Source: Pyrenophora tritici-repentis (lineage: Eukaryota; Ascomycota; Dothideomycetes; Pleosporales; Pleosporaceae). From it: a DNA stretch of 64,000 bases. Below the pieces are notes generated by a model. That model did no database searches. It was not told the DNA's origin and saw only the letters and a program-made list of their open reading frames with translations. The position numbers and the translations under genes are program-made. Positions within the stretch are counted from its first letter, which is position 1. Each line of letters begins with the position of its first letter. The DNA lies in NCBI RefSeq assembly GCF_003171515.1, contig NC_089393.1, forward strand, positions 1,426,001-1,490,000, given 5' to 3'. Shown here piece by piece: positions 48,992-61,149 of the stretch.

Positions 48992-49483
48992 AGAGCGGTA
49001 ATTAGTTAACTAACACTTACGTCTTCAATCCTATAAGAATAGCCTTAGGGTTAAACTATATTGTAAGAAGTTCAAAACATGTTAGCATCGCAAACTATCG
49101 GTCTCTCTACCCCACTTCATACTCTATACTTGACACAAAAACATCTTCTATTAACTACTAGACTATCTACTAAAACATCTAGAACCCACAACTCTACCAT
49201 ACCAACACTAACGCATACCTCCCAAAAATAGATCTACCCACCACCTAGCCCCATCAAACAAGCACAAACTTCACCCCGCTACATCCACACATCGGCATCG
49301 GCATCTGCATCGGCAACAGTGCTCTAGTTCCAGAAACATATTTCCGCTTCGATCCCACACTCATACCCACGCATCCGCCGCGGGCGCTTCCGCCTGTCGT
49401 AAAGAAAACAGCGTCAAAACCTACGGTAATGCAAGCATATGAAAAAGAAAGAGGAAAAAGGAAGACCACAGAACCAGTACTAG

Positions 49484-49502
49484 ATATTATTATTATTATT
49501 AT
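49484..49502 (+). repeat. TAT trinucleotide microsatellite
   Basis: Run of about six TAT units within the gene-poor island. Confidence 0.6.
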
Positions 49503-49757
49503 ATTTCCATTGGAGTCCTGTATCAGTCGGTGACTATGTAGGACTTTGGCTAAGCCGTTCTATGTATGTTGTTCAATATGGAGTTTCTATAGGTCTTGTA
49601 CAATTTGGAGGATAGTTGCGTAGTCCAATTTCCGAGCTAGTCTTCCATTGGCGCGGGTGCTAAAGAGCAGTGTGGTGAACAGAAAGAGATGTAACAGCGA
49701 GCTCTTTGCGAAAAGAAATATTGTTTGTAGTTTTATACAGTGTCTGTCTGTTGTTTT

Positions 49758-50512
49758 GTGTAGGCGTCTGTATATAGGGATCTACAAGAGAGAGAATAGA
49801 TCTATACAGCTATTGCCTGGTCGATGTTTTGCTCGTGCGTGTGCTAGTGAAAGCAGGTGCTGGAGCGGTTCGGTATATGGGGTCGGTATATCGAGTCGGT
49901 TTAGGGCGTTCGGTAGAGAGGGTATTTGGTGTAGGCGTCTGTATATAGGGATCTACAAGACAGAATAGATCTATACAGCTATTACCTAGTCGATGTTTTG
50001 GGCGTTTTGGTGTAGGCGTCTGTATACAGGAATCTATTATAACCTAACAATAATAGACCTATACAGCTATTGCCTAGTCGATGTTTTGCTCGTGCGTGTG
50101 CTAGTGAAAGCAGGTGCTAGAGCGGTTCGGTATATGGGGTCGGTATATCGAGTCGGTTTAGGGCGTTCGGTGGAGAGGGTATTTGGTGTAGGCGTCTGTA
50201 TATAGGGATCTACAAGAGAGATAGTAGATCTATACATCTAGTGCCTGGTCGGTGTTTTGCTCGTGCGTGTGCTAGTGAAAGCAGGTGCTAGAGCGGTTCG
50301 GTATATGGGGTCGGTATATCGAGTCGGTTTAGGTCGTTCGGTGGAGAGGGCTTTTGGTGTAGGCGTCTGTATATAGGGATCTACAAGAGAGATAATAGAT
50401 CTATACATCTAGTGCCTGGTCGGTGTTTTGCTCGTGAGTGTGCTGGTGACAGCAGGTGCTGGAGCGGTTCGGTATATGGGGTCGGTATATCGAGTTGGTT
50501 TAGGGCGTTCGG
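49758..50512 (+). repeat. Tandem repeat, ~171-bp unit, five copies
   Basis: Units start with GTGTAGGCGTCTGTATA at 49758, 49929, 50010, 50186 and 50357, with spacings of 171, 81, 176 and 171 bp. The second unit has lost about 90 bp of its interior. Each unit contains an imperfect dyad (CTGTATATAGGGATCTA versus TAGATCTATACAG) and the block CGGTATATGGGGTCGG. Divergence between copies is only a few percent. No coding frame is preserved. Ends where the pattern breaks at about 50512. Confidence 0.85.
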
Positions 50513-50674
50513 GTATAGGTAGCATCTAGATATATAGGCCTATTACTTTGCAGCAATAGAGATATATACCTAAGGAAGAGCCGTTGCTCTGTCGGTTTCG
50601 TAGAGGGTGCCTTCGATCGAACATCTAAAATCAGTTGGCGCACGGGCCATTTGCAGAGATTTCTCTCAACTAAG

Positions 50675-50684
50675 GCCAGGTAAC
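50675..50684 (+). repeat. Target-site duplication of the fold-back element (left)
   Basis: GCCAGGTAAC, identical to 50811..50820 on the other side of the element. Confidence 0.75.
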
Positions 50685-50810
50685 AGACTTGTCAACAATC
50701 AATCGATCGACATGATTGATTCCTATATAGGTTAAAGAATTACTTCATTAGGCAGCCTTTAACCTAGATAGGAATCAATCATGCCGATCTGATTGATTGT
50801 TGACAAGTCT
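50685..50810. mobile_element. 126-bp fold-back (MITE-like) element
   Basis: Two inverted arms of 53-54 bp (50685..50737 and 50757..50810) surround a 19-bp loop. The arms start AGACTTGTCAACAATCAATC and differ at only about three positions. The element is bracketed by a perfect 10-bp direct duplication GCCAGGTAAC. Long arms, a tiny loop and a 9-10-bp duplication match non-autonomous DNA elements moved by Mutator-like transposases (family knowledge); assignment to that superfamily is inference. A transcript would form a near-perfect hairpin. Confidence 0.8.
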
Positions 50811-50820
50811 GCCAGGTAAC
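50811..50820 (+). repeat. Target-site duplication of the fold-back element (right)
   Basis: GCCAGGTAAC, matching 50675..50684. Confidence 0.75.
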
Positions 50821-53287
50821 AACTCTGTCAAAGTTGCAGCGGCCAGCGCGCCCGCCACAACGCCTGCACGCAAAAGCAGACGTTGGAAACTGATTCTAGG
50901 AAGGCATTTCAATGGAATTGAGATGAAAAAAGGGTAATCCAGGACCTTTTTGTCATCTCGAAAAGTTGGTGTTCGATGACCAGTACTAGATAAGAAAATA
51001 GCAAATTCAAAGTTTTGGACTAGTATGGTACGGGATATCCGCAGAGAACTTACAGATAAGGTTTATTTTGTCCAATCAATCAATAATTTCATCGATTTTC
51101 TTGATAATCGTGATGCAGATATTTCCGTTGAGAAAAAACATCCATCAGATCGCGTGCATCTAACGTTGAGAACGACTTCCAAAACCCCCAGCAGGTGGCT
51201 CGTGCGCAACCTACTTCCAGCCTCATTGCCTCGGTAAAACGTGTGGCGTCACCTCGCGCTCGCAACTCCTTTCGTAACGAGTTTGCCACCCTACCAGCCC
51301 AGCCCAGTCCCCCGTCTAGTCCAGTCTAGTCTACTCTGTCAATTGACTTGCCCGGGGGGTGGAAGTGGAAGAGAGAAAAACAACAGTGTATCGCGTCAGT
51401 ACCGTACGTTTTACGTAGGCGCGCGAGTCATTTTGCAGCGGTTCTGCAGGTGGGCATGTGTCGGGGTGGCCAATAAGTGGGGGAGGGGGGAAGATGTGTG
51501 TTGTGTGTATTTGTGTTGTTTTCGGCTTTTGTAGTTAGTAGTTTTCCGGATTCGGGTGTTACTTTGTATTTGGTTCTGGTACGTCGAACGGGGTAACCGA
51601 CGACAAAAGACAGACTACATGCGACTACCACACACACAACGCGCGCACCCCGCTCGTTTCAAATCTCAAACTACAAAGGCAGCGATTAAATTGATTCGCC
51701 ACACGCGGCTGTCATGTACCTGCTACCCTCGACATGCGCAAAATGCAAAAGCATGATTATATTCCAGGGCGCTTACTTGCATGTACTTTAATCAACCCCT
51801 CCTTTCCGTTTGCCCCCCCTACCCCTCCCCCCAGTCTCAATCCATCCAAACCAGCATGAAATGTCCAAAAAGAGTCACGTTCATTAACGAGGCAAAAAGG
51901 CCGTGGAATAAAAACACACACATATCCCCTGTATCTACCAAACCACAGCCGACCGATCTAGTAATCTGTAACGAAAACGATCAAGAAAGTGTGGTACACA
52001 ACTCCCCAACTGCAGCATAACTGCACTGGTAACAGATTAAAAAAATGTATTATTCTTAGGTGAAACAACAAACCCCGTTTGCTTCTGTCGCCCAGTTCGG
52101 CAGCGGGGTTTCGAGTCGCGCGCGCACGCATGCACAACAGCCAGCTTTCTTACATACAAACGGCGCTGCTGTCCGTCCGGCCCGATTCGGGCGCGCGACG
52201 CCAATGTTTCCCCCCAACCACCTTTGTTGCACCCTTTTTTCTTGAATGGCTCTTTTCTTCATGCTGCAGCATGTACGCAAGAGGGCTGGTCCCTGTTCGC
52301 GTCCCCCTGTTTACGAGGAATTGAGTGGTTGGGGGAGGGTTTGACGGGAGGATATGTACGGTCAAGTGCGACATGGCGCCCACGCTTGACTTGATACACA
52401 CTCTTCATCATGTCATGTGGCTCTAGTCAGGCCATGGGTGTCATGGTATGGCCGCCTACTTGGGCGGTTGTAGTCTCCAAGAGCGCTCTTCTCCACTGTT
52501 TGAGTACTAAAAGGCCTAAGACGTTAGTATCCGTTTAGGCCAAGGGTGGCAATGAATGGATGGCAGTGATGGTGAGGCGGATTGATTCGCCGCAATCAAC
52601 GTGTACTATTATGTATGTTCTGTCGCTAATAAGTGCTTTTTTCACCTCTCCCCTCTCCCTGTCGGTCTTTGTGAAGCAGAAGAAAAAAACCAAACAAATA
52701 GATCAAATAACAAGGCCGTAAGTCGGAGCGAAACGGGATCTAGGATCTCGTCGTCTATTGTACAGGTTTACAGGGCTGAGAAAGAAGGAGTGGCTGAGGA
52801 GGAGGCGGAAGGAAGAAAAACGCCCGCTCTTTATTGTCAGAAGAAAAACAGAAAAAAGGAAAGTCTCTTAAGTCGTTATGATAGCCAAGGTAAGACATTA
52901 AGTTTAACGGCTGGCTCGTTCTTCGCATCTTTGACTTTATCATCGTCAAAGCGGCGCCGATATGCTGGTTGAATGAAAGAAACGAAGACCAATAGATCTT
53001 GACGAAATGATTGAACTTTGAAAGGTGATACTGGTGCCAGCGGCCCAAGGAAGAAAGGAAAGCAGACTCCAGGGCCGCAGTGACATGAACATGGTAGACG
53101 ATGCGTGTAAGCGACTGGTGATCATCAAGGGTTGCAACGAGTGTAGATGGCAAAGAGCATATCCCCTCGTTGTTTTTCATGGCCATAAGGTCATCGTTAG
53201 CGGCGTAAGTAAATGTCGTTTCGTTGACGGAACGCGGTCAAATCAGAATTACCACCGTATGTTACTTTTGTGACGAAAGAAACGCTG

Positions 53288-54420
53288 TCATATGCCGACT
53301 GTGTCTTTAAAAGAGTGAGGTGTCGTGGTCCGTGGTTGGTTTTCTTCGACGCCTTCCATGCGCGTATCTCTTTCTCTAGGTCCAGAAGAAGACGGCAAGG
53401 GCGCCGAGATGGGCGTATAGGTATATCCTTGGGGAGGCCTGTAGTCGCCCGGCCCATATGGGAGAGGCGATCCTAGTTCGCCTGGTGCGCTGTGTTTCTC
53501 CAGCTCTAATGGCTGCGGTCTTGTACGTCTTTTCTTTCCTGATGAAGACTCTGATCCCTGTTCCACACCTATCTGACGTTGTGGTGTCATGGCAGCAGGA
53601 GCCAATTGAGCTGGCGCAGGCGGTGGAGTTGATCTTTCGGCTGGTCGCGGATCTGAGCTGAGCGGCGATATACCGATTGGTCCTGTGATGGATTGACGCC
53701 CCCTTCTAAGGGGTGGGTATGGCTCGCCCCTTGCTTCAGCTTCCCGTGCCCTTTGTTGTGCCTCGGCCTTTGTTGGTCTTCCGCGCTTCTTCTTATTCGC
53801 CGGCTCTCCGGGTGGATTTGTAACGGGCATATACGCAGGGCCAGCGGGCATGTATTCTCCTGGGTACGGATGTGGCGGACGAGGTTGTAGTAAACGGCCT
53901 ATCGGGGCGGATACCGAGCCTTCTTGCTGATGTGGTCGCTTCTTGTTGATATCGGGATTTGGATACATCATCGGAGCAGGTAGTTGCGGGCGCCTGTACT
54001 CTTGCCCCGGGGCGGCCGACGCTGCCATTGCGATATTGTCGAAGGCCATTTGACTGGAGCGAACAGAGCGGCCTAGAAAGCAAGAGTCGCATTAGTATGG
54101 ATTTTCTTAACAAAGATTGTATTGGGTGCGCAAAATAAGGAAGCAATGGCACGCTGCGGGATGAGGGGTGCAATGGTGATGTAAACATACCAGGAGGCAA
54201 CGCTGTGTCATTCCATCGCGGCTGGATGTTTGCGTCGCGTATAACCCCGTAAAGAACATTAGATGGTATTGGATGGGCTTTTAGTATTTCAGCAAGTAGA
54301 TAGACCTACAATGTCAAGTTAGTCTCAAGCTCGACCCACTAAACGAGAGTTGTATACCTTTTCGTGCTCTGCCCATGGTTGTTCGCGTGGGTTTGAGGGG
54401 TCCATGGCGTGATTCAACAT
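53288..54420 (-). CDS. AT-hook protein (start uncertain)
   Basis: Three exons on the minus strand: 54420..54358, 54305..54191, 54072..53288, at least 320 residues. Introns of 52 and 118 nt with GTATAC/GTATGT donors and TAG acceptors keep frame. I start at ATG 54420 (MLNHAMDPSNPREQPWAEHE), but the frame stays open upstream (DVPLQELLQKPLPARVLG), so an earlier exon is likely. The N-terminal ~75 residues look folded and helical (YLLAEILKAHPIPSNVLYGV, then IRDANIQPRWNDTALP). The rest is disordered and Pro-rich, with an AT-hook core KKKRGRPTKAEA that binds the minor groove of A/T-rich DNA. Probably a nuclear DNA-binding protein. No known family name. Confidence 0.75.
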
Positions 54421-57400
54421 GCCCAAAACACGCGCGGGCAGAGGTTTTTGAAGTAGTTCCTGCAGAGGGACGTCTTGTGTAAGCAAAGCACGAATCGATC
54501 ATCAATGACAAGGCCGTAAAGTAAGTGGACCGGCGCGAAGGCAACGCGCCCTGCCGCGCGGTTGTATGTATGGTTGCGTTTACCAACAGAACAAACGAGA
54601 GTGCTGAAACGAAACAGTAACGAGCGGTAGAAGAAGAGCACTAGAACATCAAAGAAACCTGCGGCGGGCTCTGGCGGTCGTATTCATGCCAGCAGGCAAG
54701 AAGAGTGTGTCAAAGGGACCACATGAGGCAGGGTCGAGATAATTAGGAGAAACAGCTTCCCGTCAGAGATTACTGGGGAGAGCCACCCGGTATGTTATAC
54801 ATTAGCGGATTTGATCGAAGACGAATGGGAAGGGACTAGTCCCCACTCCAAGAATGCATCGCCCTAGGCTTCCCGCACGGTAATTGTCTACATCAGTGCT
54901 CATCGCAAATCGATAACAAAAGCCTACGTATGTAACAGCGACCTGGCGGCGCTTTACCCCATCTCGAAAGCCTCAGCGGATGTTTGGAGAGGATTGCGCA
55001 AAATCGAGAGCCAATCGCCTAACGGCCGGGGCCAAGCCGTGTCTCACCAGCCGGGGAGGGTTTAGCCTGAGACCAACGGCCCTTCCCTTGCACGAAACAT
55101 GCCTGGCCTCCTCTTTGCTCACTCCCCCCCCCCATGTGGGCTTCGGAATTTTGTCCGAGGGCTCGCAGTACCGTGTAGACGACTATTGTTGAAGGCTGGC
55201 GTGAGGAGGCTGAATATGCAATGCATATTGGAATAATCTGCTGAGTTTGTAACCACGGTTGAGCGCGGATCATCCATGGGGCAGGGAGAAGAAGCGCATC
55301 GCGCCTGATGGGGCAACGGAGGACGGCGTTTGTAATCCCTGCCTCCAACGGTGCGATCTGTGGTCGGCCCCCAGACAGGCGCTCGCGAAATGTGTATCGA
55401 GAAGCACAAACGTCGCAGCTGCGTAGCTTGAGCTTTTCTTCTTTATACCTGTCGAGCGGCCAAACGACGCTCATGCATAGACACGTTGCAGTTGACGGCA
55501 GGCTCTTGTGACTGCACCAGCCAGCCAGTCAGTCAAACATCATCGGGAGCGGCCCGCGATTCGGCATAGCTCTCAAGGATGTCGACGGCGAAGATTGATT
55601 TATTAATATTGGTATTTACAAAAGTGTCTTGCTCCGTGCCTGTGACTATTGGTGCTTCTGCGGTGCTTTGATAAAATTAAATAGATCGGAGAGAGGGAAC
55701 TGCGCGCCGGTGCAGCCAAGGTCGCTGTCGTGCCGGCATCATGGGAGTAGGTTTGGTCAAAGTTTTGCACTACTGTAGTTCCATACGAGTGGGGCGGCTC
55801 GCTTAAGCTGGCCAGTCAGATGATTATTGCCAAGATGCCTGGAGCTCCGCCGTGCACGCTCCCCAACTCTCTAGGGTGCGTATGTACGCACTCCGTACCG
55901 CGTATAGTACCTAGGTATTCTTTCGGGTTTCTATGGGCCGACCTCTCGCAGGGAGTGAATTGTAGAGTAGAGAGGTCACCTTCCTGACACGTCTGGATGC
56001 CATGCCGGTACCGTTCACACATAAGTACTTATGCAGCACGCTCCATGCGGCCCGGGCTACATAGCACATACGAACGCGAACGCACCTGCACGGCTGGACA
56101 CAGGACTGTAATGTCCCCAGCCAACACAGACGGAAAATCGCCTTCCGAGCGTCGGCACCATGTTCATGTACCTACGAACGAGATAGTTCTTTTTTTTTCT
56201 TCAAAATTGGGTTCACGCTAGCTCTGGTGGGGCTCATCTTCCAAAAGAAATGAGAGTCGTCGTAGCTTGGTCACCGTCTTTCCGTTCGAGGACATTTCGG
56301 CATGTTTGATGATAATCCCGATGAGGCCGTCGGTCCTACCAGCAGCCATCTTACTCAGCCCCGGTCACATGCACACGGATAGTTCTTGGAGCCGCACACA
56401 CGGTGCCACTCCCCCTCACAGCAAAAATAGGCGGACGCTGCCTCGTACGCCCACTAGCGGTATACTGGCTGCGATATCATGGCGTACGGCAGACTCATGT
56501 CGCATATATGTGCTAGATAACGTAGTTGTATAGCAAGGCGGTGGCTATAGTCAAACACTGAAGTTTGTCTTGGTGACGCTCACGTGTCGGACCACTGTCA
56601 GCCGTGGAGACTGGACAGTCTGCTGCCGCATCATTCGCAAGCTGCTACATCAATCTATCTGTTATCGCAGTCGCACCCATGCGCTTGCCATGGACTAGCA
56701 CCACGGCCTAGCGACATGTTGTACAATTTGAACGGCCTGGTGCCCAATGATGCTCCAGTGGTACCTGATGTGACGTTCATCGTCCAAAATACTGGTTGGG
56801 CTTGTGAGTGGGCAACCCCAGCCCCAGACTGCCCATGTCATCTCCGCCTTCTGACGACTCCCTAGATTGCTCACGAGCTGCCAAGAGTTTGCTACGACGA
56901 CGGCCAGCTTTTATGTTCCCCGTAATAGCGCAGCTCTGTGCAAAGATAGAAAATGGTAAACACGCGCATTCCTTGTCCCAAGTTTCTCTCCTGCGTGCAC
57001 ATGGTTTGCGTGCACTCTTGTGAAGGCAGTGGGCCCGAGGGGCCCTGCATCGAGACGGCCGAGGCTGGCCCAGGTGGCTAAATCTACTCTTCACTCGCAT
57101 CTCAAGAGCACCAGCAGCACATCGCGTCGCGTCCCGCACCACGCGAACACATCGCCTACCATCCGTGGCCGCTTGCTCATGATCGCGTAAACGACGAGTT
57201 CCAAGCAGAGAGGACTGCCTACGACGCCGCCGAGCTAGAATAGCGAGAGAGACACAGACAGACAGAGGGAGAGCACGAATCCACAAAGCATTTACTTGCG
57301 CCCACGCCTCCCATCCACCCTACCTTGATGTCGACAGCACCCATACAATATATCCCTCCATAAAAACCGTGTCGCTTTGCGCATACCAGACGCGTCGGGC

Positions 57401-57699
57401 GCAATATAGCACCATCTGGACCGTCGTGTGCCGCCGCGCGCCCACGGCAAGCAAAGATTGCCCCCCCCCCCCAGTCATTGCAACTGTCTGCTTCCACGCA
57501 CCTGCTCTTTCACGTCAGCGTGCAGCTAGACCTTGGCGTGTCTCCTGTTGTGTGCGTGTCGCATCGACTATGAGGTGAATAGGCTCCTGGTCTTGTATGT
57601 GTGATTGTAAGAATCGAGCGTTAGCGCACTCTGCTTGAAATTGTCGCCATCCTCCGCACCCTCTCCAGCACCTCCACCAACCCCACGATTGCCCACAGT
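54421..57699. other. Gene-free stretch between AT-hook gene and SET2
   Basis: 3.3 kb between divergent genes. It may contain the 5' exon of the AT-hook gene near 54420-54700. Homopolymer C runs occur near 55125-55135 and 57462-57473. Frames on both strands are unremarkable. Unusually long for this otherwise compact neighbourhood. No RNA gene recognised. Confidence 0.5.
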
Positions 57700-60643
57700 A
57701 TGTCGGATACCGAGTCGGAACAGCACACCGCTCGGCTTGAGCCCGAGCTACGCGAGATGAAGTTGGGGGCCGCCCACTCGGAAGGAGCAGGTGAGGGTGA
57801 TGGCGCAAGTGAGGTAAAGGTCGAGGACGAGGCTTTTCTTGACCGCGTGCCCGCCTCCCTCGCCATACCGCCCAGGCTTAAGTCGCGCTCAAAGTCCCAG
57901 TCGCCCCGCGTCAAACACGACTCGGAAGCCCCATCGCCCGGCAGCGCCCATGAAGAGACGTTGGCGGGAGATATCACCCTGAAGATGGAGCCCGGCAAGC
58001 CACCCAAGCTCTCGCGCACCGCCTCCCAAAAAGTCGTCACACGCTCGCCGCCGCTATACCTCGACCTCCCCGACTCTACCGAAGCCGCCAAAGAGACTTT
58101 TGTCGTCCTCCCAGAATGCACCTACGCGAACAAGACGATTGGAACCACAGACCCTGCCCTGGAATGCGACTGCCAAGAAGAATACGACTCGGCCACCAAG
58201 ACCAACCATGCCTGTGATGAGGACTCCGACTGCATCAACCGCGCGACAAAAATGGAATGTGTGGGCGACTGCAGCTGCGGTAGGACGTGTCAGAACCAGC
58301 GCTTCCAACGGAAACAGTATGCCGACGTCACCGTCATCAAGACGGAGAAGAAGGGCTTTGGCCTGCGTGCCAATAAAAACATGGTGCCAGGAGACTTTGT
58401 CTTTGAGTACATTGGTGAAGTCATCGACGAGCGCACCTTCCGTCGCCGCATGGGTCAGTACGACGAGGAAGGAATAAAGCACTTTTACTTCATGTCCCTC
58501 ACCAAGGGCGAATTTGTAGATGCCACAAAGAAGGGCAACCTAGGACGTTTCTGCAATCACTCGTGTAACCCCAACTGTTTCGTCGACAAATGGGTCGTTG
58601 GGGATAAGCTGCGTATGGGCATCTTTGTCGAGCGCAACGTGAGGGCAGGTGAGGAACTTGTCTTCAACTACAATGTTGACCGCTACGGCGCTGATCCACA
58701 ACCTTGCTACTGCGGTGAGCCCAACTGCAGTGGTTTCATCGGCGGAAAGACCCAATCTGATAATGCGACTAAACTCTCTGGTGCTACCATCGAGGCGCTC
58801 GGTATCGATGATGGCGCTGGCTGGGACACTGCCGTTGCCAAGAAACCCCGTAAGAAGAAGGCCAGCGAAGACGACGAGGAGTATGTCAACGACTTGCAGC
58901 CACGAGAGCTTGAGGAAGATGGTGTCAAGAAGGTCATGCCGGCTCTGCGCAACTGCACTGAGAAGTGGATTGCTGTCAAACTGCTCAGTCGTATGCAAAC
59001 CAATAATGAAAGGGTTGGCCACCGCATAGTTCAGTTTCACGGTTACAATATCCTGAAGACAACCTTGACTACTTGGAAAGAGGACACCAACGTCGTTCTA
59101 CAGGTGCTTGACATTCTTCACCGATTACCGCGCATCACCCGAAACAAGATCCAAGACTCCAAGATTGAAGAGGCAGTCCAGGAACTGACGCACTACGGAG
59201 ATGAGCGCGTACGGGAGTCGGCCGAAAAGCTGCTGAAGGAATGGAGCAAGCTTGAGGTTGCATACAGGATACCTCGTATGAAGAGGGACCCCAACGCTGG
59301 CACCGCAGCCCGTACTGAGAATCATTTTGAGCGCCGTGAGAGAGGGCGGGAGCGATCAAGATCGAGATCAAAGTCACCGTCTACAATTGCGCCCAAAGGA
59401 CCATCAGCAGCAAGCGCGCCGTCTGGTCCACGAGTGTTAAATGCACCGCGTGGCCCAGCCGGCTTCTTTGTTCCCCCAAGACCAGTTATGCGACCACGAC
59501 CTTTCAACACTCTACCTGCTGGTTGGTTTCAAGCATCAGCAGAAAATGGCTCTACGTATTTTTACAACTCCGCCGGCACCACTCAGTGGCAACGTCCGAC
59601 CCAGCCTGCCAACACTCCGCCACCTCCACCAAACAAGGCCAGGGACAATACACAGCTATTAAAAGATATAATATCGAACATCACCTCGAATCCAACCGCA
59701 TCTGGACCTTCCACGTCGACGACACCTCAGCCAGTTGCCGATGAGCAAAAGGAGAAGCCATCTGGTAGGGACAAATGGCGAACCCTGACTATCGAAAAAC
59801 AGGAAAAGGTGTATGAGGCGACAGTGAGTACCTGACAACGCTGCATGAAGCAAGCCTGACCCCCGCAGATCGCACCCTACATCATGTCTACCGCGAACCT
59901 CTACTCCAAGAAGCTCGAAAAGGAAGAGTTCAAGAGCCTATGTAAAGAGGTATGCGGTCACATTTGCAGCATCTGCTTCTTCCAACTTACCCGCACCACA
60001 GGTAGCGAAAAAGGTCGTACGCGGCGACTACAAGAACGGCCCGGTCAAGGACCCCACTGCCAAAATTCCACTCAACCACCAAAAACGCATCAAAAACTGC
60101 GTGCACGAATACATGAACAAGGCAGTCAAAACCGCCGAAGAGCGGAGAAAGATGAAAGCCTCACGAAGCAGCTCTTCTCGAGCGACTTCAAAAGACGCAA
60201 CGACACCAAATACCCCACAATACCCTCCCAAAGACCACGACCACTCCCATCAAAACTCCGGCTCCTCGACCCCAAAAGCAACCAACACAACCTTCTCCAC
60301 AGACTCATCCCATGACCTCAAACGCAAGCGCTCCTCAGACAACACCACCGACGCCTCCTCCACTAGTGCATCAACCACACACTCGACTTCCTCACCCAAG
60401 CGTACACGCACGGCTTCTGAAACACTTCCTTCTGCGCCGCCGCCGCCGCCGCCGCCGCCTCCACCAGAGACTACGGATACCGAAGAAGCCAGTCTCACGC
60501 CCATGTATGACAGCCCGGGTACAATGTCAAAAGCTGTGGCGTTCCAACAGCCAGACGGCTATGGTAGTCCCATGCAGCTTGCTACGCCGCCTACGAATGG
60601 CAACATCCATAGTGGTGGAGGAGGTGGCGGGTCGAGAGCTTGA
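57700..60643 (+). CDS. set2: Histone H3 lysine-36 methyltransferase Set2
   Basis: Three exons, 57700..59823, 59869..59949 and 60002..60643, 948 residues; introns of 45 and 52 nt, all phase 0. Domain order is that of Set2: a Cys-rich AWS domain (~155-205; [22 protein letters not shown]), the SET domain (~208-330; [38 protein letters not shown]), post-SET ([13 protein letters not shown], ~336), a helical middle region, a WW domain (~604-635; [19 protein letters not shown]) and a C-terminal SRI domain (~700-790; [29 protein letters not shown]) that binds phosphorylated RNA polymerase II. Catalytic and zinc-binding residues look intact. Set2 marks H3K36 during elongation. The C-terminus carries a poly-Pro run and a Gly-rich end. 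The gene converges on the PKS gene. Confidence 0.96.
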
Positions 60644-61149
60644 ATGAATGGGGAATGGGAATGGGTAGAGCAAGAGATGGGTTGGGTAGGGGATTATGCC
60701 ATGCATTGGAAGGAAAGGGGGGAAAGGAATGGGACTTGGGGTCATGGGTGTGTGCGGGTCGGTGTTTGTAGAAACATCCATTTTTTTCTGCCGGGTACGG
60801 TTGGGGCATTAAGTAATTTTTTTGTAATGTTGATTTTTGGTTTTCTTGGTCTTGGTTCAACTGTGGTTAAATGACAATGGATGGAGCATTTTTCTGTGTT
60901 TGTGGGTGCATGTTTGTGGTTGGTTTGTTGAGGCGGTATGTATGGCTGTGTTGGAAATGAGTATAGAATATCTGGTTTAGGTGGGTTATAGGATGTGTGA
61001 TACAGCTATATGTCTTTAACCTCTAACTCTACCCTACACCACTACCAACGCCCTGACATCACAGTGATACAATAGAACACCCCTATCAAAATATCGAACA
61101 TCCCCATCCCACACACCCTTAACCACTACACCACACCAGCATCCACCAT
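60644..61149. other. Convergent intergenic region, SET2 / PKS
   Basis: 506 bp of G/T-rich then C/A-rich 3'-flank sequence. No gene seen. Confidence 0.5.

Larger units (their letters stand above)
46292..53287. other. Gene-poor, repeat-bearing island (7 kb)
   Basis: No convincing gene on either strand. It holds a solo LTR (48804..48991), a TAT microsatellite (49484..49502), a 171-bp tandem repeat (49758..50512), a fold-back element (50685..50810), and A/T-rich or polypurine/polypyrimidine filler. Open frames are short and lack motifs. Such islands in fungi usually collect old transposon pieces. Confidence 0.6.

Noticed and set aside
48614..49009. 131-codon plus-strand ORF with similarity to the LINE region near 8600
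   Set aside because: The shared part is the solo LTR, not coding sequence; the similarity is explained by the two LTR copies.
49758..50512. CRISPR-like array
   Set aside because: Units are contiguous ~171-bp repeats with no distinct spacers, and the genome is eukaryotic.
56777..57286. 169-codon minus-strand ORF upstream of SET2
   Set aside because: Arg/Ser/Cys-rich translation without domains; typical shadow of GC-rich promoter DNA.
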